From: Bacteroidales bacterium | GTDB taxonomy: Bacteria > Bacteroidota > Bacteroidia > Bacteroidales > UBA7960 | Direction: 5' to 3' | NCBI GenBank assembly: GCA_007134525.1 | Contig: SLKR01000110.1 | Location: forward strand, 1 to 44,134 | DNA: 44,134 nt | In this document: piece after piece, positions 8,817-16,522 of the stretch | How positions within the stretch are numbered: the first letter of the stretch is position 1 | Layout of the letters: every line of letters starts with the position of its first letter | The notes under the pieces: model-generated | The model's input: the letters and a program-made list of their open reading frames with translations, nothing else | The model's database searches: none | What the model was told of the DNA's origin: nothing | Made by a program: the position numbers and the translations under genes

Positions 8817-8866
8817 TCTCATATTATTTAATGGACAGTATAAAATATGCTCCCGCTAAAAGTAAA

Positions 8867-9439
8867 TTACCCTCCGAATGCAAACATATTAGATATCAAA
8901 AAAATAACCAGATGGGACAAACCGAATATTATAAAGAATGCTATCAGGGTGAATCCCGTGGTTCTGCCCTCCGGGGTACCAAGCATATATCCGGTTCCCC
9001 GGGAAAACAGGAACAGGGTGTAAGCTATTCCAAGAAAGATAACCGGATTCATAAAGGGATTAATTGCACCAAGCAGCTGAGATATCATAAATGGAGTATA
9101 TGCTGTCATACAGAGAATTACTCCTGCGTTACTATCCTCTCTGCCACCGAAAGCACCTGAAAGTTTCGACAAAAGGTGGCCCCCGATCCACACAGAGATT
9201 GTATATGCTACAAGGCTTATTATAAAAACCACCAGCATCTGCCATGCCATTAGCAGCTCACCTTGTTCAACAGCTGCCCGGTTAAGGACCCTGACCATAC
9301 GGCCTGCAGCACCGGCTACTATTACTGGCAGCCCATACAAGACAAACCACTCCCCGGAGCCGTAAACCTGACCATAAAGTTTGCGGTAAAAGTATGCCGG
9401 GCTAAAAAGTATTCCAATTAGGGCTTTTAAAAATTTCAT
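8867..9439 (-). CDS. Yip1 family integral membrane protein
   Basis: A 190-residue protein with about five hydrophobic segments and a short soluble N-terminus starting MKFLKALIGILFSPAYFYRK. The layout (an FSP/P-type amphipathic start, then four to five membrane helices with small residues and a GGREDSNAGVILCMTAYTP loop) fits the Yip1-domain membrane proteins common in bacteria, whose function is unknown. The ATG chosen is preceded by a perfect -7 element; a start 11 codons earlier would lie on the far side of that element and adds a poor N-terminus. The 82 bp gap to the downstream M23 gene contains that gene's own promoter, so the two need not be co-transcribed. Confidence 0.75.
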   Translation of the reverse strand: MKFLKALIGILFSPAYFYRKLYGQVYGSGEWFVLYGLPVIVAGAAGRMVRVLNRAAVEQGELLMAWQMLVVFIISLVAYTISVWIGGHLLSKLSGAFGGREDSNAGVILCMTAYTPFMISQLLGAINPFMNPVIFLGIAYTLFLFSRGTGYMLGTPEGRTTGFTLIAFFIIFGLSHLVIFLISNMFAFGG

Positions 9440-9450
9440 AACGTATGATC

Positions 9451-9458
9451 CAAAAATA
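9451..9458 (-). promoter_or_regulatory. Predicted -7 promoter element for the Yip1-family gene
   Basis: Reads TATTTTTG on the minus strand. It is only 11 bp from the chosen ATG, which would leave a leader of a few bases. Confidence 0.4.
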
Positions 9459-9527
9459 AAAAAATTAAACAAGCTTTGTGAATATATCGCAAAGATGATT
9501 TATATTAAGCATTAATTGCAGATTTTT

Positions 9528-10445
9528 ATGAACTGGAAATCGTGGATAAGAGGTTTTACAGATTACCTGAGGCTGGAAAGGTCTCTTTCCGAAAACTCAG
9601 TTTCAGCATATGCTTCTGATCTTGCCAAACTGGCAAAATTCATATCTGACAACAAAAGAAGACCAAGTGCATCAGACATAAGCCAGCAGGACCTCAACGA
9701 CTTCGTGTACCACCTTCATTCTGCCGGACTAGGACAAAGATCGCAGGCAAGAATCATATCCGGCATCCGGACCTTTTTCAGATACCTGCTGATTGAGGGG
9801 GAGGTGGATACTGATCCTGCAGCTACACTCGATCTCCCGAAAACCGGCAGGCAACTTCCCGAGGTTCTGACAATAGAAGAGACAGAGAGGGTTATTGCTG
9901 CAATCGATATGAGCAACCCACTTGCCCAACGCAACAGGGCAATAATAGAAACGCTCTATGGATGCGGCATAAGGGTTTCGGAGCTATGCGGCATGAAGGT
10001 CTCTGACCTGCGTATAAAGGAAGAGTTTATCAGGATTAGTGGAAAGGGTATGAAACAGAGACTGGTTCCTGTGGGTAGTGAAGCCCTGAAGCATATTAAG
10101 TACTATCTTGATTCATCCAGGATGCAGACACCCCCCTTAAAGGGCTATGAGGACATTGTTTTCCTTAACAGGCGGGGTAGATCCATCAGCAGGGTAATGG
10201 TTTTCAATATTGTAAAAAGACTCTGCCGGGAAGCAGGAATACGAAAAAGGGTAAGCCCCCACACCCTGCGCCACAGCTTTGCCACACATCTTGTAGAAGG
10301 GGGTGCTGACCTGAGGGCGGTACAGGATATGCTGGGTCATGAATCCATTACTACTACTGAAATTTATACTCACCTGAGCAGGGAGTATTTAAGGGAGAAT
10401 CTATTATCCTTTCACCCCAGGGCCGGGGCAGGCAGAAAAGAATGA
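9528..10445 (+). CDS. xerD: Tyrosine recombinase XerC/XerD family
   Basis: Site-specific recombinase of 305 residues, close to the 298 of E. coli XerD. In the housekeeping role it resolves chromosome dimers at dif together with a partner and FtsK. An N-terminal SAM-like core-binding domain (residues 1-90) is followed by the catalytic domain with the full set: Arg149 in GCGIRVSEL, Lys173, His245 and Arg248 in HTLRHS, His271 in LGHESI, and nucleophile Tyr280 in EIYTHLS. The ATG was preferred over a TTG four codons upstream. A possible promoter (TTTG at 9475-9478 and TATATTAA at 9501-9508) is weak. No attachment-site repeats or mobile cargo flank it, so a core Xer function is more likely than an integrase. 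XerC versus XerD cannot be settled here. Confidence 0.88.
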   Translation: MNWKSWIRGFTDYLRLERSLSENSVSAYASDLAKLAKFISDNKRRPSASDISQQDLNDFVYHLHSAGLGQRSQARIISGIRTFFRYLLIEGEVDTDPAATLDLPKTGRQLPEVLTIEETERVIAAIDMSNPLAQRNRAIIETLYGCGIRVSELCGMKVSDLRIKEEFIRISGKGMKQRLVPVGSEALKHIKYYLDSSRMQTPPLKGYEDIVFLNRRGRSISRVMVFNIVKRLCREAGIRKRVSPHTLRHSFATHLVEGGADLRAVQDMLGHESITTTEIYTHLSREYLRENLLSFHPRAGAGRKE

Positions 10446-10461
10446 CACCGATGGTTCCTCC

Positions 10462-11592
10462 CTATTCATCAGAGAAAAGACCGGCAGCTATTCCGTCGGC
10501 AAGGAATTTGCCATTTTGTGTTATTATAAGGTGGGAGTTCTGCCTTTTGAGCAGTGATTGTTTTAAATACTTAACTGCCCTCTTTTCCAGGCCCGAAAGC
10601 ATCTGCTCCCCCCAGATATCCCTTACCCTCTCCATGTCGCATCCAACTGAAGTACGCAAGGATGTCATAATATATTCATTGAAGGACTGAACGGGGCTTA
10701 GAACCTCATTTTCACAAGGTAATACACTCGCCCTCAGTGACTCTGTATAAAGCGAGGTATTTGACACGTTCCAGTATCTTGTGTTGCTGCGGTAGCTGTG
10801 GGCTGAGGGTCCAAGCCCAAGGTAATGACTGCCCGTCCAGTAAGAAATATTATGCCTTGAGTAATGGCCGGGAAGACAGAAATTGGAAGTTTCATAGTGC
10901 TCATATCCATGCCCGGCACAAAACCTGCAAAGGATCTCGAACTGTCTCGCAGATTGGCTGTCGCTTACAGGCTCTGCCCTTCCCTTGCGGATAAAATACT
11001 CCAGGGCGGTGTTCTTTTCCACTGTAAGAGCGTATGCAGATATGTGAGGTACCCCAAGTTCCATCACCTGCATGATATTATTCTCCCACATCTTGTCGGT
11101 CATGCCCGGAGTTCCATATATAAGGTCGACACTGATATTGTCAAATCCGAGTTTTTGCGCATTTAAAATGCATTCAACAGCCTGCACCGGCGAATGTATC
11201 CTGTTCATGTACCTCAGGTCGGAATGGTGAAAACTCTGAACCCCAATGCTGAGTCTGTTTACCGGCAGCTGCCTGAGCGACATCAGCTTTTCTATTGTAA
11301 GGTCATCAGGGTTAGCCTCCAGGGTAAACTCCCTGACTCCTTCAAGGCTGAAGCTCTTGTGCAATGCAGCATAGATCCTGATCAGCTCGGATATCCCAAG
11401 TACTGAAGGGGTACCGCCTCCTATATAAATGGTATCTATGGTTTCACCATCCAGAAAATCTGACTGAAGCGCAGCCTCATTTACAAGTGCATCAATAAAT
11501 GCAGGCCTGTTTCTAATGGATACGGAGAAGTGAAAATTGCAGTAGTGGCACGCCTGCCTGCAAAAAGGAATGTGAATATAGATACCCGCCAT
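10462..11592 (-). CDS. hemW: Radical SAM heme chaperone HemW
   Basis: A 376-residue radical SAM protein, matching the usual HemW length (E. coli 378). The cluster motif is Cys11-x3-Cys15-x2-Cys18 followed by NF, the HemW pattern, and the conserved YIGGGTPS, GVQSF, DLIYGTPG and YETSNF segments follow. HemW binds heme and is thought to deliver it to respiratory proteins; it was formerly annotated as oxygen-independent coproporphyrinogen oxidase, but it lacks the extra residues of true HemN. The frame is open 71 codons upstream, but homology begins only at the ATG used (MAGIYIHIPF). Convergent with the recombinase (16 bp apart) and divergent from pgeF. Confidence 0.93.
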   Translation of the reverse strand: MAGIYIHIPFCRQACHYCNFHFSVSIRNRPAFIDALVNEAALQSDFLDGETIDTIYIGGGTPSVLGISELIRIYAALHKSFSLEGVREFTLEANPDDLTIEKLMSLRQLPVNRLSIGVQSFHHSDLRYMNRIHSPVQAVECILNAQKLGFDNISVDLIYGTPGMTDKMWENNIMQVMELGVPHISAYALTVEKNTALEYFIRKGRAEPVSDSQSARQFEILCRFCAGHGYEHYETSNFCLPGHYSRHNISYWTGSHYLGLGPSAHSYRSNTRYWNVSNTSLYTESLRASVLPCENEVLSPVQSFNEYIMTSLRTSVGCDMERVRDIWGEQMLSGLEKRAVKYLKQSLLKRQNSHLIITQNGKFLADGIAAGLFSDE

Positions 11593-11663
11593 ATTTGCTG
11601 TTGCTTTGTCTAAAAACAAACTACAATATAAGCAATTATCAGAACCTGCCAGATCTCCATGAT

Positions 11664-11696
11664 TATGAATGCATGTTGCAATTTTTATTATTTTTG
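11664..11696 (+). promoter_or_regulatory. Predicted promoter of pgeF-pepT
   Basis: TATG at 11664-11667 as a near -33 element (TTTG consensus), a 21 bp spacer, and a perfect -7 element TATTTTTG at 11689-11696. The start codon is 24 bp further on. Confidence 0.5.
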
Positions 11697-11720
11697 ATAA
11701 AATACAGTTAAAAAACAGGT

Positions 11721-12542
11721 ATGCAGGAACACAGGCTGGATGATATGGTTGTCTGGAAATTTGACAAGCTTTCGCGCTTTGGCGAACTGCTTCATTTCGT
11801 TTCAACCAGAGCTGGCGGCATCAGCGAAAGGAGTTTTTCAGGCCTTAACACCGGGTTTCATGTTGGTGATGACAATTTCAGGGTACTCCAGAACAGGCGG
11901 ATGCTTACCGAGGCCCTTGGAATAAACCTGCTGAACTGCACCTTCGCAAATCAGTGCCACAGCGCAAATGTAGCCATTGTAAATGAATCCTGCAGGGGAC
12001 GTGGTGCTCTGGAAAAGGAGACCGGATTACCGAATACAGATGCATTGATTACAAATGTACCCGATATCTGCCTGGGGCTGCAGGTTGCCGATTGTGTACC
12101 TATCCTGCTCTTCGATCCGGTAAGGAAGGTGATAGCATCAGTGCATGCAGGATGGAAGGGTACTGTCAGGAAAATTGCAGGTGAGGCAGTTTACAAAATG
12201 GTTTATAATTACGACACCAGACCAGAGAACATCATAGCATGCCTCGGACCTTCAATAGGTCCATGTTGCTATGAAGTGGGAGCAGATGTATTACGTGATG
12301 TGGTCAGCTCACTTGGGCCGGTCAAAGAAATAATCAGGGAAACCGGCCGTGAGGGGAGTTTTATCTTTGACCAGTGGTCTGCAAATATCAGGCAGCTGAA
12401 AGATTCAGGGGTAAAGGAAGATAATATTGAACTCTCGGGTATCTGCACTCATTGCAATTCCGGTGTATTTTACTCCTACAGGAAGCATAACGGCGTAACA
12501 GGACGCTTCATGGCAGGAATAATGCTTAAAAGGAAGCGTTGA
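11721..12542 (+). CDS. pgeF: Peptidoglycan editing factor PgeF (YfiH/LACC1 family)
   Basis: A 273-residue protein of the multicopper-oxidase-like DUF152 fold. E. coli YfiH removes wrongly placed L-serine-containing muropeptide precursors, and family members also show purine nucleoside phosphorylase/adenosine deaminase activity. The zinc-binding triad is visible as His80 (QCHSANV), Cys125 (VADCVPILL) and His142 (VHAGWKG), with GPSIGPCCYEV and the C-terminal FYSYRKHNGVTGR typical of the family. The older name polyphenol oxidase or laccase is not supported for this family. pepT starts 4 bp after the stop, so the two are likely co-transcribed from the promoter in the gap shared with hemW. Confidence 0.92.
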   Translation: MQEHRLDDMVVWKFDKLSRFGELLHFVSTRAGGISERSFSGLNTGFHVGDDNFRVLQNRRMLTEALGINLLNCTFANQCHSANVAIVNESCRGRGALEKETGLPNTDALITNVPDICLGLQVADCVPILLFDPVRKVIASVHAGWKGTVRKIAGEAVYKMVYNYDTRPENIIACLGPSIGPCCYEVGADVLRDVVSSLGPVKEIIRETGREGSFIFDQWSANIRQLKDSGVKEDNIELSGICTHCNSGVFYSYRKHNGVTGRFMAGIMLKRKR

Positions 12543-12546
12543 AAAA

Positions 12547-13791
12547 ATGAACATGAAATACAGCATAGACAATAACTTTCTGCTTGACAGCTTTTTCAGA
12601 TACATTTCAATTGATACCACCAGCGACCCATCTTCCTCACAAACACCGAGCAGCCCCGGCCAGGCAGTACTGGCACGCCGGCTTGCAGAGGAACTTAGCT
12701 CTATGGGCATGGAGGATGTAAGGCTCGATGACAGGTCATACTTAATGGCAGGTCTGAGGTCAAATACCGGCAGTAAAGAGCCAACCATCGGTTTCATATC
12801 CCATCTCGACACCAGTCCCGACATGAGCGGCCTGGGCGCCAGGCCGGTTATACACGAAAACTACGGGGGAGGAGATCTGATCCTGAACCGGGAGAAAAAT
12901 ATTGTAATGCGAGTCAGCGACTTTCCGGTACTGAACCAATACCGGGGGCAGACCCTGATAACCTCCGACGGTACGAGCCTGCTGGGAGCTGACAACAAGG
13001 CAGGCATTGCAGAGATAATGACAGCTTTGCGTTTTATGGCAAGAAACCCGGATCTGCCGCGGGCAAATATCAGAGTCGCATTCACACCGGATGAGGAGAT
13101 CGGAAGGGGAGCTGATTTTTTCAATGTTGAGGATTTCGGGGCAGATTTTGCCTACACGGTTGACGGTGGGGGTATCGGCGAACTTCAGTACGAAAACTTC
13201 AATGCCGCATATGCCAAAATAGTTATTTCAGGGCGCAATATACACCCGGGTGATGCATTTGGGAAGATGATAAATGCCACCAGGGTGGGAATGGAACTTG
13301 ACAGTTTGCTGCCAGGTAAAGAACGGCCGGAATATACCACCGGACACGAAGGATTCTTTCACCTTTACTCCTTTAGTGCCGGTGTAGAAACTGCAGTAAT
13401 TGAATATATCATCAGGGATCATTGCAGCAGGGGCTTTGACCGGCGCAAGGAGAAAATGCGGCAATCAGTCAGGCTCCTGAATGAAAAGTATGGTGGGGTG
13501 CAGCTGGAACTCAAAGACCAGTACTACAATATGGCTGCAAGGATAAAGCCGGTGATCCATGTTGTGGAACTTGCAAAAAGAGCAATGGAGGAAACCGGTG
13601 TAAGGCCTGTTATCAAACCCATAAGGGGAGGGACCGACGGTGCAAGGCTTTCGTTCATGGGCCTTCCCTGCCCGAATATTTTCTGTGGCGGACACAACTA
13701 CCACGGCCGTTTTGAATTTATCCCGTCTGAGAGCATGGAGAAAGCAAGCAGGGTTATTGTAAAGATAGCGGAGCTAGCAGCCCGGGGATAA
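12547..13791 (+). CDS. pepT: Peptidase T (tripeptide aminopeptidase)
   Basis: M20B family dizinc aminopeptidase that releases the N-terminal residue of tripeptides in the cytoplasm. The 414-residue length is typical. Metal and catalytic positions are visible: His86 and Asp88 in ISHLDTS, bridging Asp149 in GADNKAG, catalytic Glu183 and metal-binding Glu184 in PDEEIG, Asp206 in TVDGG, and the late histidine in CGGHNYHGRFEF. It follows pgeF by 4 bp. It ends 54 bp from the convergent parC; that gap holds only a weak 4 bp stem (TTCG/CGAA), so I do not call a terminator. Confidence 0.95.
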   Translation: MNMKYSIDNNFLLDSFFRYISIDTTSDPSSSQTPSSPGQAVLARRLAEELSSMGMEDVRLDDRSYLMAGLRSNTGSKEPTIGFISHLDTSPDMSGLGARPVIHENYGGGDLILNREKNIVMRVSDFPVLNQYRGQTLITSDGTSLLGADNKAGIAEIMTALRFMARNPDLPRANIRVAFTPDEEIGRGADFFNVEDFGADFAYTVDGGGIGELQYENFNAAYAKIVISGRNIHPGDAFGKMINATRVGMELDSLLPGKERPEYTTGHEGFFHLYSFSAGVETAVIEYIIRDHCSRGFDRRKEKMRQSVRLLNEKYGGVQLELKDQYYNMAARIKPVIHVVELAKRAMEETGVRPVIKPIRGGTDGARLSFMGLPCPNIFCGGHNYHGRFEFIPSESMEKASRVIVKIAELAARG

Positions 13792-13845
13792 CTGAAACCC
13801 TGATATCTTTCGTTATAATCGAATTTGTTCTGCTTTCATATTTCT

Positions 13846-16464
13846 TTATATATCCAGATCCAGCCTTATTTGTCTTTCCTTGCTGGCAGGGCTGTCTGGA
13901 GGCTCACTCTTTTCTTCGGCGGGTTCTTCACTGACCGGCTCAAGCCATCTGAGTGATTTTATACCGGAGCCCGGTAACTTTTTTCCCCTTGCCTTGTAAC
14001 TTTTCACCCCTATAAAATCAATAAGATCAAGTTCCTCTTCGGTATTCTGCCTGCGGGGTGATTCAGGGTAGGAAAGTACCATCCTTGGGTGTTTATCAGT
14101 AGTCGCCAGTACCAGTTTATTGTCCGGATCATCTCCGATGAAGTTACACACCTTGCCGTTTATCTCAGGTTTGAAACGCTTTACATAATATGCTTCCTTA
14201 CCGGCATCATAATACACTGAAGTAACAACCGTTTCCGGGCTTAGCTTCTGAATAATCTGCGGTGCCTGATCAAAATGGTTTGAAAGATCAAAGTTCATAA
14301 CCCGGTAACTACCTGCAGAATAAACTGCAAGAATCTTCTCATCACCCTTGAAGTCGCCCAGGAATTGCCCCCGTCTTTCGGCATTGAGCCTCAGCACTGT
14401 GTCGTCAAACCAAATCCCCATGGCCCCGAGGGTGGATACCCCCTCATCCTTAAGAACAATTCTCCTAACCTGGTGTTTTGTAAGTATGTTACCTGCCGCA
14501 CTCCTGCCCTTTATACCAAGCTCGCTGAAATCCATATCGAAGACAGTCTTTTTAAGCCGGGGCCTGTGTCTGAGATACACGGTAACAACTTCAGCCTCTC
14601 CATTGGGGTTGGCAGTAAAGTATAATACCTTGCTGTCTTTTTTCCCTTTGGTAAGATCATACTCCTTGTCTCGTGTAACACCCTTTACCGGGAAACGTTT
14701 CATATATACGGAACCACCCTGGCCGTCCCTGTATATTACGTTGTATATGGTTCTCTCATCATTTTTCTCAAAAACGCCAAGGTGAATTATATTCCTGCCA
14801 ACAAAGGATTTTTCAGCCACCTTCGTTACCATATACTTACCATCCTCCCTGAATACTATTATGTCGTCCAGGTCTGAACACTCACATACGAATTCATCCT
14901 TTTTAAGTGCCGTTCCGGCAAAACCCTCGGCACGGTTAACATAAAGCTTTTCATTTGCAACCGCCACCCTTGATGCATCAATGCTGTCGAAGAACCTGAT
15001 CTCGGTTTTCCTTTCCCTGCCTTTACCGTACTTCTTTTTTATGTTGCAGAAATAATTTATAGTATACTCTGTGATATTTTCCAGATTGTAAAGGGCATTT
15101 TCAAGCCTCTTTTCGAGTTCTATTATCTCTTTGTCGGCCTTAAAGCTGTCATACCTGGAGATACGCTTGATCTTTATTTCAGTCAGATGTATTATATCGT
15201 CCCGGGTTATGCCGCGGTAGAAATTATCCCTGTAAGGTTCAAGTCCCTTATCAATGGTGGAGATAACCCCTTCCCAGGTCTCACACGATTCTATATCCCG
15301 GTATATCCTGTTTTCAATAAATATTTTCTCCAGGCTTGAATAAAGCAGTTTTTCCTTCAGTTCACCCCTCTCTATCTCAAGTTCCTTCTTCAGTAAACCA
15401 AGGGTGTTGCGTGTGGATATCCTGAGTACATCATTAACGCCGACAAAGCGCGGTTTCCCTTCATCTATCACACAGCAGTTGGGCGATATACTGACTTCAC
15501 AGTCGGTAAAAAGATACAGGGCATCAATTGCCTGGTCGGGTGATATCCCCTGGGCAAGATGAACCACTATCTCAACATGTTCGGCTGTGTTGTCCTCAAT
15601 TTTCCTGATCTTGATCTTCCCTTTGTCATTTGCCGCCACTATACTCTCCATAACACTAACAGTGGTGGTGCCAAAGGGTACCTCACTTATAACAAGGGTC
15701 TTCTTGTCCTGAATATTTATTCTTGCCCGGATCCGGACCCTTCCTCCTCTTGTACCCTCATTGTACCTGGAGAAATCAGCCAGGCCACCAGACGGGAAGT
15801 CCGGCAGTATATCGGGTTCCTTGCCCTTTAGATAGTCTATAGATGCTTCAATAAGCTCATTGAAGTTATGGGGAAGAATCTTGGATGCAAGGCCCACGGC
15901 AATACCCTCCACTCCCTGGGCAAGCAGCAGGGGGAACTTCACAGGCAGACTGAGCGGCTCTTTGTTTCTGCCGTCATAGCTTGTTTTCCAAACGGTGGTT
16001 TTCGGATTGTAGAGAACCTCTGAAGCAAACTTTGAGGGTCTGGCCTCGATATACCTTGGGGCAGCAGAGCTGTCTCCGGTAAGTATATTACCCCAGTTTC
16101 CCTGTGTATCGATTAAGATATCCTTCTGCCCAAGCTGCACAAGTGCATCTCCTATCGATGCATCCCCGTGGGGATGGTATTTCATTGTATGGCCAATAAT
16201 ATTGGCAACCTTATTGTACCTGCCGTCATCAAGCTCCTTCATGGCATGCAGTATCCGGCGCTGCACAGGTTTAAGGCCATCGAGGATGTCGGGTACAGCC
16301 CTCTCCAGAATTACATAGGATGCATAGTCAAGGAACCAGTCGCGATACATTCCCTGCAAACGGGCAGGTTTGCCGGTTTCAGGTGATGAACCATCTGAAT
16401 CGCCCCTGTCAGCCCCCCCCGGTTGAAAGGGGGTTAAACCATCCTGTGTATTATCATCAAGCAT
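13846..16464 (-). CDS. parC: DNA topoisomerase IV subunit A
   Basis: Type IIA topoisomerase DNA-breaking subunit, 872 residues, which with ParE decatenates daughter chromosomes. The first 35 residues are an acidic, Gly/Ser/Pro-rich extension; the breakage-reunion domain follows, with HPHGDASIGDAL at 97-108 and catalytic Tyr138 in AAPRYIEAR. A long coiled segment near residues 430-480 and a beta-pinwheel-like C-terminal domain follow, without the QRRGGKG GyrA box, so ParC is preferred over GyrA. The position of the quinolone-binding serine (E. coli ParC Ser80) is Ala102. The last 50 residues are charged and low in complexity. No parE lies beside it. It has its own predicted promoter, inside the end of the upstream gene. 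Confidence 0.9.
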   Translation of the reverse strand: MLDDNTQDGLTPFQPGGADRGDSDGSSPETGKPARLQGMYRDWFLDYASYVILERAVPDILDGLKPVQRRILHAMKELDDGRYNKVANIIGHTMKYHPHGDASIGDALVQLGQKDILIDTQGNWGNILTGDSSAAPRYIEARPSKFASEVLYNPKTTVWKTSYDGRNKEPLSLPVKFPLLLAQGVEGIAVGLASKILPHNFNELIEASIDYLKGKEPDILPDFPSGGLADFSRYNEGTRGGRVRIRARINIQDKKTLVISEVPFGTTTVSVMESIVAANDKGKIKIRKIEDNTAEHVEIVVHLAQGISPDQAIDALYLFTDCEVSISPNCCVIDEGKPRFVGVNDVLRISTRNTLGLLKKELEIERGELKEKLLYSSLEKIFIENRIYRDIESCETWEGVISTIDKGLEPYRDNFYRGITRDDIIHLTEIKIKRISRYDSFKADKEIIELEKRLENALYNLENITEYTINYFCNIKKKYGKGRERKTEIRFFDSIDASRVAVANEKLYVNRAEGFAGTALKKDEFVCECSDLDDIIVFREDGKYMVTKVAEKSFVGRNIIHLGVFEKNDERTIYNVIYRDGQGGSVYMKRFPVKGVTRDKEYDLTKGKKDSKVLYFTANPNGEAEVVTVYLRHRPRLKKTVFDMDFSELGIKGRSAAGNILTKHQVRRIVLKDEGVSTLGAMGIWFDDTVLRLNAERRGQFLGDFKGDEKILAVYSAGSYRVMNFDLSNHFDQAPQIIQKLSPETVVTSVYYDAGKEAYYVKRFKPEINGKVCNFIGDDPDNKLVLATTDKHPRMVLSYPESPRRQNTEEELDLIDFIGVKSYKARGKKLPGSGIKSLRWLEPVSEEPAEEKSEPPDSPASKERQIRLDLDI

Positions 16465-16489
16465 GAATCAACGTCGTTTAAAAACCATG

Positions 16490-16522
16490 CAAATATACGC
16501 GACTATCTTCAATTATTTCAAA
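16490..16522 (-). promoter_or_regulatory. Predicted promoter of parC
   Basis: On the minus strand, TTTG (16522-16519), a 21 bp spacer, and TATATTTG (16497-16490): both elements match the Bacteroidota consensus exactly. The -33 element lies within the last codons of the upstream BatA/VWA gene. The ATG is 25 bp beyond the -7 element. Confidence 0.6.

Noticed and set aside
9528-10445. Tyrosine recombinase as the integrase of a mobile element
   Set aside because: Length and motifs fit the housekeeping XerC/D type, flanking genes are core genes, and no attachment-site repeats, tRNA or cargo genes are seen.
11593-11805. 71-codon N-terminal extension of hemW
   Set aside because: HemW homology begins at the ATG at 11592, and the extension runs over the divergent pgeF promoter and start.
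11721-12542. Laccase or polyphenol oxidase annotation
   Set aside because: The residues seen are the His-Cys-His zinc site of the YfiH/LACC1 family, not the copper sites of a laccase.
13792-13845. Possible terminator between pepT and parC
   Set aside because: Only a 4 bp TTCG/CGAA stem without a proper T run directly after it.
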